Below are positions 55,151 through 64,000 of a stretch of 64,000 nucleotides of DNA, in pieces. Both the position numbers and the translations under genes were made by a program. The stretch covers positions 93,026,334 through 93,090,333 of the forward strand of contig JAUPFV010000004.1 of the NCBI GenBank assembly GCA_036936605.1, given 5' to 3'. Source of the DNA: Limnanthes douglasii subsp. nivea. Taxonomy: Eukaryota > Streptophyta > Magnoliopsida > Brassicales > Limnanthaceae. The notes below the pieces were generated by a model. That model had not been told where the DNA came from. It saw only the letters and a program-made list of their open reading frames with translations, and ran no database searches. How positions within the stretch are numbered: the stretch's first letter is position 1; each line of letters begins with the position of its first letter.

Positions 55151-55899
55151 TGAAATATTTTTTCAAAACAAATTCAAAAAATATCATCAATGGATCTAGT
55201 TTTGCTCGTCTTAAAAAAGGTCGATAGTACTTTCAGATTTTTTTCCCAAGCTACGGTTTAATAAATATGAACCTTTTAAAAGTAAAATAAAATAAATTAA
55301 GATAAATAAACTTTTGTCAAGAATTAAAAGTGGTGATGAAACATGGATATTTGAGGTATATTTAAAGAATTAGGTATTGAATGAGTGTTATTTAGTTGAG
55401 ATGGGACTTAAGTAAGCATAAATGATAATTTAGGTATTAAATGACAGTATAGTTTATAAGTAGATACCTTTGGTGTTATTTCCTAAAATTTCAACTAGTT
55501 CTATTACTTTGAAGCTTGTTCTTCAAAAAAAATTAAACATTTTAAAAAAACACAACCTAAAATATGATTCAACAAGAGGATGAGATTTATATAGAAGAAC
55601 CATGATCGCCGAATGAGGAGCTACACTTGTTGGAAAAGGTAAGATGGTTTTGTTTAGAAAATAAATATCTGACGGTGGTGCATTGATTTGAACCACCGGT
55701 CCTAAGAAGTGAACATTGGTTTGAACCCCTATTTCCACCAGTTATTTTAGTTTTTGTTTACCTACTTACTTAGTTTAATTTTTTTTTAATTTCAGTATTG
55801 TAGGGCACATATGCTACGAAGTGTTAAAATTACCTTTGGAACATACCAAATAATGGAATTTGGAATGCAAACTTATCATGCCTATGAAAACAAAGGAAT
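55151..55899. other. Unassigned sequence before E5
   Basis: No gene assigned. A 71-codon minus frame at 55523-55738 has no recognised motif. The 5' LTR of E5 should be near here but was not found. Confidence 0.3.
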
Positions 55900-55929
55900 C
55901 ATGATCGAAAAATCTAGTCAAGCATAACA

Positions 55930-57480
55930 TTTGATTGATGAAAACCAAGAGCGATTGCTCATGCAAAAGGAACGTGACCAGCTACAAGGAGAAATTAAGA
56001 CTTTAAGATCTCAAAGAGAAGCTGCAATAACCCCCCAAGATCGAGTCTAGTTAAAAGTTCAAAGATCTGAAGGACTCAAAGGTGTTAATGAAGAAACTGT
56101 AAACCCAAATATTGAGTAGGTCCAAAAAACATCAGAAATTTCACTCACAAAAAAACTTATCTCTATTTTAAAAAATTGTGTAAAGCTAAAGACCGTTTGA
56201 GTTCATCGAAGACCAACAAGGATTCGATGTTTGAAACTATAGAGTCTTCTTCCGTTTCGATTAGTGACAATTATCATAAAAAAATCGTCGTGTTAAATAT
56301 CATTCGAAAAAATATTATGATCGGAGTAATAAGTCGAGTAAAAGAAAACACTATAAGAATAAAGAGAATATTGAATATGAAGGAAGAATAAAAGGATCGA
56401 GACTCTACAATACAGACCACTAAGTGAGTGATCAATTTATTATCTAATCTGAATCAGAGATGTTTTCCACCACCAGTAAGAATCATCATTTTAGCCAAGA
56501 ACATAATTGGAGGCCGTCCCTTTTTTCTGTGGATATCGTTTCTGGTCATCTTCCTAGACAATTTGATATATTAAAAATTGAGAATTTTAATGGGAGTAAG
56601 GATCCATACAACCACATTGAACAATTTGAAAATTTCATGATGAATTTCGAGGACGATGACGAGTTGTTCTGTCGTGATTTTTCTAAACTTTTCAAAGTTA
56701 GTGATTTGAATTGGTATAATTGGCTTCCTCAGGGATCAATCAAGAGTTTTGATATGTTTCGGATAGCTTTCCGAAGATAATTTTTGGAAAGTAAAGAAAT
56801 AATAAAATAGGAACATAATAATTCCATGTTGTTAGTTGATTGGAGAAAGCTTGAAATAGTACATCAGGCTACTTGTAGAAACCAATAATGGTTTACAATA
56901 TTTTTTTTGAACAAGTGACTATAGTTGCTTTTTGACCAGGGCTTCTTCCTAAAGAGTTGGTTGATATTGTAACAAAAAAGAAAGTAATGTCCTTTGGAAC
57001 ACTATTATCACGAGTTGTAAAACATATTATAGTGGAAGAAACGAAGAGGCTAAAGTTACCATATCAGCAAAAGAATAGTACTTTAGGGTTCAGAACAACA
57101 ACAAGCACAAACAACTGACGGTTCTCATCTGAAGGATTCCAATCAGAATACTTTTACACCTAGATGGAACCATCATCCACAAGGTCAACAAAAACAGTAC
57201 AGATCCAGGGAGAATCAATGGATCTGACCTAATCATTTTGCAGAATTAATAAAGGTTTTGTGCCATTTTTGACAAGACAAAAAATTATATGTAATTTTGA
57301 AGGCCATATTTTATTCAAACTCCGAGGGAAAATCGAAATACATAATTTTTTAAATACCAAAACAATGTGGGGAATGATACGAAGAAATGTATTTCTTTGA
57401 AGCAATAAATCAAAAATTTGATTGAGAATAGAAAATTAGCCACATTCGTCAAAGCGTAATTAGGTAATAGATCGCAGGCA
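55930..57480 (+). pseudogene. E5 gag
   Basis: The N-terminal coiled-coil stretch reads ERLLMQKERDQLQGEIKTL. The gag core (56460-56780) has LPRQFDILKIENFNGSKDPY and DLNWYNWLPQGSIKSFD. Many frame breaks follow. Confidence 0.7.
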
Positions 57481-57516
57481 CTAATTACTACTCATAGTGC
57501 AATTCGAAAGCAAAAT

Positions 57517-58280
57517 ATGGAGGCGCCCCGTAAACAAAAAATCACTATGCTTATTTCTGGACCATACAATGAATTTGATGAAGATTCAAAGTATTTATAC
57601 TCTGACCCCGATCGAGGTAAAATTATGATGATAAGTGAGCTTGGAAATAAAGGAGGAGTCAAAGGTTTGTGTCAATGTTTCAATTCATTAACCATCTTTG
57701 GAGGGGATACAATGTCTACCCCTACGGTTGTTCTTTAAAGAAACAAATAGTGAGTTTGACCAACCAATTAGAAGATAAAATGTAGTCTTATCTATACCAG
57801 AATCTGATGTCATTTATTGTGTTTGTTGGTAATAATTTAAGAGATGTTGTTGGACCACATGAGGATGTTGTGGTTACTGGGGCTGCAATTGAGTGAATGG
57901 AAATTTGAAGGATTTTGATTGACACGGGAAGCTGAACTAATATTCTATTATTATCCACCTCTAAGTAAATTAAAACCCCTCCAATTATAATTTTCTCCAA
58001 AAGAACCACAGTGGAGTTTATGAGGAACACTGCATATGTGGTAAGGGAGTTTGAAGGTGAAATCCTTCTTGGAAAAGGGTCATTTTAAGAAGATAGTAAG
58101 AGTACTTTTTTTATGGTGGTTGACAACCCAACCTCGTATAATGCTATCTCCGGTAGGTATTGGTTGTCAAAAATATATTCCATTGCTTTGACAGTGCATC
58201 AGTGTTTGAAATATGTTGTGGGAGGCCAGGTAGGAGCTGTTTGAAGTAGCCAAAGAGTGGTCGGATAATGTTATGTCACC
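57517..58280 (+). pseudogene. E5 gag-protease linker and aspartic protease
   Basis: Frame 57517-57738 contains CQCFNSLTIFGGDTMSTP. The protease active site near 57915 reads LIDTGS followed by a stop and TNILLL. The sequence DNPTSYNAISGRYWL-like and HQCLKYVVGG follow. Confidence 0.7.
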
Positions 58281-58372
58281 ACTTTGGATCTTACAACATT
58301 GTACAATTTGGAAACCAAAAATGACTAGCAATTACTAGAGTCTTCTGAAAATCTAGGAAGGTAGATGATCTA

Positions 58373-59570
58373 ATGGGGACTCATAACGCATTTATTCCTC
58401 ATGAAGATGTTGAGTTATATACCTTTGTTGATGGAAAATGGGTTAAGAAAAGAGATAGATTACCACCAGTAATGAGGAAACAAATTTTTTTATCAAATAA
58501 ATTACATGTACTCTCTTGGTGTACCGAGAACGTAACAAGTGTTCCTGCAATCATCATTACCATAAATTAGCAATATGACCCGACATATGTCCTATTATAC
58601 AAAACAAAGGGCTTTTTCTATGGAAAAATATGAACCTATTGTTGAAGAGGTAGATCGATTGACAAAAATAGGGTACATTCGGGAATCTTAATGCTCGTTA
58701 TGGACAAAGAACCGATAGTTTTCAAAAACAAGAATGGAAAGGGGCATAGGTGTGTTGATTTTATAGACCTAAATAGAGCATTCTCGAAGGATCCATTTCT
58801 TGTCCCCCGAATTGATCAACTAATAGTATCTACTTCTCGTAATAAGTTGTTATCATTTATGGATGCATTTACAGGGTATAATCATATACAAATAGATCTG
58901 AAATACCAAGATAGCACCACCTTCATAACATGCATGGGCTTTTACTACTACAAGGTTATACTCTCCGGTTTAAAAAAATGTTTGAGCCACTTACCACCGT
59001 ATGGTTAATAAAGCTTTTGCTAGCCGCCACGTTGAGTTTTACATTGATAATATGTTAGTAAAAAATATTATGCATAAGGATCATGTATCCGACCTCAAAG
59101 AAACATTATTCGATTTAGAAGCTATTAACTTGAAGTTGAACCCGAATAAATGTACATTTAGAGTACGATCTGGAAATTTATTGGGGTATGCTATCAGTTA
59201 AAAGGGCATCCAGTCTGATCCCATACAATTAAAGTCCCTACTTGCTATGGACCTTTCCAGATCTACCACGGAAGTTCAAATACTAACCGGAAGATTGGCT
59301 ACTATAAATAAGTTTATATCAAGGTTATCTGATACGTGTGCACCCTTTTTCCAGGCTATAAGAAATTCTAAGGAATTCAAATGGACCTTGGAATACAATA
59401 AAACCTTCACTAAAATCAAAGAGCATTTATCATCTATGAAGAAATTAACCAAAACAATGATAAGTGAGAATTTGTATGTTTGGCAGTAGCTGATTATGCA
59501 GTGAGTGCATTTGTCCTCTATGAAGATGGATACTCTTGTTATCAGAAAAACCTAAACACCAATAAACCAA
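58373..59570 (+). pseudogene. E5 reverse transcriptase
   Basis: Fragments read SWCTENVTSVPA, CVDFIDLNRAFSKDPFLVPR, LLSFMDAFTGYNHIQID, VEFYIDNMLVKN (the catalytic YIDD reads YIDN), LNPNKCTFRVRSGNLLGY and EVQILTGRLATINKFISR. Several stops and shifts. Confidence 0.8.
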
Positions 59571-59604
59571 GATACTAAGTATTATTAATTCGGGAAGATT
59601 TTGA

Positions 59605-60226
59605 ACATATCCTTATTACATCGTTCTTACCCATTAATTATACTACTTTTAGTCGTTACTCTCCTTATTTATTACACGTGATTAAGATATATAGACTAAG
59701 ACTGTAACGTCTGCTAATTATCATCCTTGATCAATGGTCTTCATTGTAGTTCTTAAGTTGACCTTCATAAAATAATGGTACGTTATAATGACTGTTCGTT
59801 TTCAGACTCTCTGAGCAGAGCAGCTTCCATCAGTAGGCTCGGTCACTGTTGTGCTCGCCCGGTCTTGAATGAGTCGGGCTTGGCATCATATATTTTACCT
59901 TTAGAATTTCTACCCGTCTAGATTACATCCCATGCTCGCGCTTGGCTTCGAGTGCGCTCGGTCTTAAACCTGCTTTGCTTGGTTTAAACACTTATCTTTA
60001 GTGCGCTCGATCTTAGTCCTGCTCAACTTGGCTTAAACGCTTATCTCAAGTTCGCTTGGTCTTAGACCTGCTCTACTTGGTTTAAACGCTTATTTGCTCT
60101 TTCTTATTATTTTGAGTGTGTCTGTTCCTGGTATATCTTGGTTCTTCCTTGGTTTATCTTTTGCTCTGCTCTGCTTTGACTGATGCTTATCCTTTGTATT
60201 GGTTGTGGGTATCAACTACCTTATCA
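59605..60226 (-). repeat. 3' LTR of E6 (left border approximate)
   Basis: The minus strand starts TGATAAGGTAGTTG at 60226, right after the polypurine-type AGGGGGGAACCC (60227-60238). The start matches the LTR starts of E2 and E3. It contains a 49-bp tandem repeat (59952-60099). The left end is only guessed from a TGAACA at 59605. Confidence 0.55.
59952..60099. repeat. 49-bp tandem repeat inside the E6 LTR
   Basis: Units start at 59952, 60001 and 60050, each like GTGCGCTCGGTCTTA followed by a CTGCTTTGCTTGG-type stretch and GGTTTAAACGCTTAT. Three diverged copies. Confidence 0.85.
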
Positions 60227-60238
60227 GGGTTCCCCCCT

Positions 60239-60896
60239 AGTCTAATTAGTAATTATATAATAGTTACTAAGTAGAATAAAAAATGATTATCATAAATATA
60301 TGATAAATGTAGGTGACGTGTCACTCCTTGATGTGATAATATGTGTTGCGTAAGATTTAATTTTCTAACAGATTGATATTGGAAAAGGAACTATGCGTTT
60401 GAGTTTCTCAATATGTGATTTGACGGGTATCATTATTTGGTGACGGTTGATTGACATAGTACCGTTCCTTTGAGAGTTGTGATTTATTTTGAATAAATGC
60501 AAAATTCCTTGGAATTTTAACTTCATAAAGAAAAAGCTGCATTTTGAAAAGTAAAGAGAAATTTTAGGAGAAAGCATCCCGTTTTTGTTACTTTCATATC
60601 CGGCTGAATCTTTCTGCGATTTATTTAGACTTGGGAACGTCTCGTGTTGGCGTTCATTTTGCATGGATAAAGGATTATTGACACAGGTATGTGTACTGGT
60701 TGCATTTCTTCTTTAACTTGAACAAAGAGTTGTGTAGAAGGCCTAAGATAGTAGACACTTGTAGAGATTTGGGGGTTCTGGGTATATACTGTGTTTTTTT
60801 TATAAAAAATGACGGTTTTATCGAAATTAGCACCGCGTAGCATAGGTTAAGACCAAATTTTGATAACCACTGTTGGGTAATTGCAGTCGGTAAACC
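60239..60896. other. E6 spacer with upstream region of the opposite-strand gene
   Basis: No coding gene. TATA-like motifs (GTATATACTG near 60782, TTATAAAAAA near 60802) lie about 95-115 nt before the ATG at 60897, comparable with E1 and E3. Confidence 0.4.
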
Positions 60897-63181
60897 ATGG
60901 CGCCCAAGAAAAGTATGAAGAAGAAAACCGTTGAAGTTAAATCGGAGTATGAGAAGATGGAGGTTTCAGAAGAGTATTTTGCAAAAATGACCCCGAAATA
61001 TGGGTATGTGACGGACGATTCTATTATTGACTTTAGAAATAGATATGTGCTACCTGATGGCATTACTATTAGGGCACTGCGGGCAGAGGACCAATCTTAT
61101 ACCACTGATGAAGGGGAGGCTTGTTTGTATACCACTTTGTTTGACTAGGGCTTGCGGCTCCCGTTACCACCTTTAATTATGGATTTTTTGAGTTTTATCC
61201 GTATTTTCCCTACTCAGTTAACGACGAATGAATGGAAGACCTTGTTGAGTATAGTCCTGATTTTGCAATAGTTCAGAATACCCCTTTGCTTAGTTGATGT
61301 CTTAGCGGGGATTGAGGTATCTAAACTGGCACGTTGGCCGTTTTATTATCTGCAACTGAATGGAGCGAGACATATAGTAGATCTTCCAAACTCAAACAAA
61401 ACTTTGAAGCATAGGTTCATCTATGTGTCCGGAAATTGGGAGCATAAGAGTGTCAAACTGAATCTCCAATTAGAAAGGCGTTGGAAAGCCAAGTGTAAGA
61501 ACTTTAGGTATTGATTATGTAGAGTCGATCATATATATGTTATAGCTCTTTTGTGTGCTGGTGTAGTTGAGGAAAAGTACAAGGAGTGGTGTAAAGATGG
61601 TAGACTCAAGGGTTCAGTGAATCTCCTGGCGAAACTGTCTTCTACCGCGCACACTGCTTGGGGGGTATCGAGCCTACACAGGTGTTCTGTGTGATAAATT
61701 ATTTAAAGTCTTGTTTGTGACGCGTTTCTGAGTTGTCCATTTCAAAAGACGGACAAGGTAGTCATGAGTGGCACTGAGGAAGAGGCGAATCTAGAGAGGA
61801 TGCAAGCCCTGATGGAGAAGCGGAATGAGGAGGGAGATTACAGTAGGCTTGGTTTGTCAATCGCGCAGGGGCAGAAAGCACGAAAGGAGACTGGGTCATC
61901 GTTTACGCTTGAAGTTGCACAGAAGGGTGATGATACAGAAACTAAAAGCAAGGAATAAAAATTGTCGGTCATGGCCGAGGGCACGTGAATGGTGCTCCAC
62001 AAACCCTTGAGGCTGAGAAGCCCTCTAGTAAGTCCCCGGAGGTGGTCGTTATAGAAGATAAAGTGTGGGGCCCGGAGAGAGGGGAGAAGGGAAAAAAATA
62101 TCCCACCGCCGGTGGTGTAACAGATGAAAATGTTTGTACACGATCTGGGGTCAGGCGGTTCGTTAGTGAATGTTGTGGTGCCTGAAGATCCCCTCTCACA
62201 GAGGTCAGATATAGCCGAGGATGGGGCTCAACAGACCGAGCGGATGCCCTCAATTAAATTAGTGATGTCTGCGGCCTCGCAAATGATGATTGATCAACTG
62301 CGGCATGACTATGACCTATCTTTTTATGATACACTGCCAATAAATGAGATGTTGCAACGTCAAATGGATTTGGCGCTGGAGGTAAACAATTTAAACTTAT
62401 ATGCTCTTGTCATGAAGTTGTTTTTATTCACAGGAAATGATAGTCGTATTAAAGCCATTGGTTTGCGTTTTTACAGATACAATATAATTTACACGCCCTT
62501 GCATATCGGCGCATCTCTTCGGCCGATATCAGAATGGTGGAGAAGTGGAAACCGAAGCCTCTTTTTTTTGGCTCAGTTCGAGGCCTGACCATCGAACTAG
62601 CTCGGTTTAAGAACACCTATGGTGTAGCGAGGCAGCGGGCGGACAAAGCGTTGAAGGAGAATGAGGAGATGTTACGATAATTGGGTAAAGCATGTACTGA
62701 GAGGGATGTGGAGAATAAGCATAGCTTAGAGGCAATGAACAACACCACACTGCTATCTGCACAGAATAATGAACTGTTGAAAAAGAATAACACGCTGATC
62801 ACTCAGAATTCCCAGTTGTTAGAACCGAATGTGCGTCAGGTGGGCAAGGTAGAGGAGCAGGCTTCAATGATGGATGATCTAACGGTAGAACTAGCTGGAT
62901 TAAAAGTATAGATGGCTACACTTCAGAAAGAAAGATAGGAAAGGTGTGCTGAAATTTCAGAGCTGAAGAGGAAGGATGCTGCAGATTTAGAGGCAATGGA
63001 GTGGTAAGTAATGCAAGTGGCCATGGGTATGATCCACAAGGACAAATTGAAGCTTGTGGCTGAGCTGATGGTGCAGAATCCGTAAATGGATCTGGGTCCT
63101 CGTAAGAAGTTGCTTGCTGGTTTGGAGAAGGAGAAGCCAGGTTCCTTAGCGGAGGCTGCGTGCAAATATGCTAATCCTTAA
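60897..63181 (+). pseudogene. E6 opposite-strand gene
   Basis: ATG at 60897 (MAPKKSMKKKTVEVKSEYEK). The globular domain continues past a TAG at 61146 as GLRLPLPPLIMDFLSF, FPTQLTTNEW, then HRFIYVSGNWEH near 61405, matching the domain in E1 and E3. A possible donor near 61508 and acceptor near 61567 sit at the same place as the E1 intron, but the join is not clean here. Downstream are an acidic linker (61764-61958), SIKLVMSAASQMMIDQL (62124-62588), a coiled coil (62600-62990) and an end near 63181. Five or more stops mark it as decayed. Confidence 0.6.
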
Positions 63182-63182
63182 G

Positions 63183-63839
63183 ATTAAGTACTTGTAAAGA
63201 CTTGCCAGTTTGCGGCCGATAAGGCCGTTTTCTTAGTGTTTATATTTATACTTTTTGGAATGGTTGCTCATGGATCATTAATGGTAGAACTTATTTATTG
63301 GAGCTTGTGTGTTTATACTTTTTGACTTGTTTACATCTTGAAATTTTTCTGTAAGATCGAGTATAGTGGGGCCCATTGTGTAACTTATGACTAGTAAATT
63401 AGCCATAGCTAAGTTTGCAAAGCGACCGGTTCAGCCATTTGGGCAACCTAGTAGGCTTGGAGTAGTTCGCTATGATAATACATAAGTGGATAATACACAG
63501 TATGGCCCGTTAACATAGCCCATTGAGCGTGGCCAATCAACCCGTTTGTCTTGTTTTAGATCTTGTCTAAGTAGGGCACAATATGGCCCCTGTTACGTAG
63601 ACTTTTAGGCGTGGTCAGTGGCCCTACCACAGAGTTACATAAAATAAATATAAACAACACAAGGGCAAAAATGATAAATATATTTTATTGATAATATTGG
63701 ATATGGATAGATGTCTCGTTAAAAAACCCTTCCGCACCCTCAAAAAAGAAAACGAGCGCATCTTGTTCTTACATCGTATGTGATATAACTTAAGGTGACT
63801 GATGTTTCAAGGATGTTTAAGGGCATTGCCCTCTACATC
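63183..63839. other. E6 spacer between integrase and opposite-strand gene
   Basis: Contains the conserved post-integrase motif (63711-63740; minus strand GGTGCGGAAGGGTTTTTTAA, then CGAGACAT). No gene recognised in the rest. Confidence 0.5.
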
Positions 63840-64000
63840 GGCAAGGCAGAACGCTTCATGTTGTCCATTAGTAATTATTGTGTATGATCCTTTCCAATTG
63901 GGGCCGAGTTTTCCTAACTTTTGGTCGCCTGCTCCATGGAAGAACTTTTTTCATGACGAGGTTGCCAATTTTGAAATTCTATGGTCGAATTTTAGAGTTA
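63840..64000 (-). pseudogene. E6 integrase, C-terminal end
   Basis: Minus-strand frames read LGPNWKGSYTIITN-like sequence and end with NISHLKLYH. This is the same integrase tail as in E1-E3 (PNWEGPY ... WNIEHLK), with at least one stop. The rest lies beyond the window. Confidence 0.65.

Larger units (their letters stand above)
55900..59600 (+). mobile_element. E5: decayed Tat-type Ty3/gypsy remnant
   Basis: Plus-strand relic holding gag, protease and RT but no second RNase H or integrase. The reading fades near 59600, where the LTR of E6 lies, so insertion of E6 probably truncated it. Stops throughout. LTRs not identified. Confidence 0.75.
59600..64000 (-). mobile_element. E6: 3' portion of a Tat-type Ty3/gypsy element
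   Basis: A minus-strand element entering from the right edge. It shows the integrase C-terminus (63840-64000), the conserved post-integrase motif (63711-63740), an opposite-strand gene on the plus strand (60897-63181), a polypurine tract and the 3' LTR ending (plus coordinate) at 60226. The left LTR border is uncertain, somewhere in 59600-59720. Confidence 0.75.

Noticed and set aside
55523..55738. 71-codon minus-strand frame as a gene
   Set aside because: No motif, no neighbours of the same strand, no promoter evidence.

Overview
The window is plant nuclear DNA, almost certainly from an angiosperm and probably a eudicot. It is AT-rich and dominated by nested retrotransposons. There are several Ty3/gypsy elements with Tat-type architecture (gag-protease-RT-RNaseH-second RNaseH-integrase, then a long 3' region carrying a gene on the opposite strand). 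There are also L1-type LINEs with a C-terminal RNase H, a Mutator-like transposase relic, a hAT-type MITE and a SINE. Only one ordinary host gene is convincing, an intronless multi-pass membrane protein at 45728-46690 (-). The species cannot be read from the sequence.

Layout. (1) 1-17104: an old, decayed Tat-type element on the minus strand (E2; right-hand LTR 16708-17104) is cut inside its integrase by a younger plus-strand element (E1, 612-11114). E1 has 459-bp LTRs and a 5-bp target duplication, AAGCC, at 607-611 and 11115-11119. E1 carries an opposite-strand gene (7225-10217) with its own TATA box and a GT-AG intron. (2) 17105-21830: old DNA with a LINE relic (17780-18640), a tRNA-derived SINE (19994-20199) and one half of a Mutator-like transposase relic. 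(3) 21831-37473: Tat-type element E3 (+), which splits that relic (target duplication ATTAT). E3 is itself split in its integrase by E4 (27207-32244, minus strand, target duplication GGAAT).

E4 is the most interesting object here. It is a small LTR retrotransposon (370-bp LTRs differing at about 4 sites, tRNA-iMet-type primer site, truncated gag). Its pol has been replaced by a chimeric open frame that includes about 620 residues of an intronless oxidosqualene cyclase (triterpene synthase). That frame is in phase with gag and separated from it by one TAG codon. This looks like LTR-retrotransposon capture of a spliced host mRNA.

(4) 37474-39440: remainder of the Mutator-like relic, with a decayed OTU-protease-like domain. 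(5) 39440-44833: LINE-A (+), interrupted by a 756-bp hAT-type MITE (42152-42907). (6) 45728-46690 (-): the host membrane-protein gene. (7) 46890-52803: LINE-B (-), with its poly(A) end about 100 bp upstream of the host gene's TATA-like motif. (8) 53390-55150: a complex tandem array with a period near 375 bp. (9) 55900-59600: decayed Tat-type element E5 (+). (10) about 59600 to 64000: the 3' part of another minus-strand Tat-type element (E6), with LTR, polypurine tract, its opposite-strand gene (60897-63181) and the end of the integrase.

The coding sequences do not form a pathway. They are the gene sets of separate transposons in various states of decay. The relative order of insertion can be read from the nesting: E2 before E1, and the Mutator-like relic before E3 before E4.
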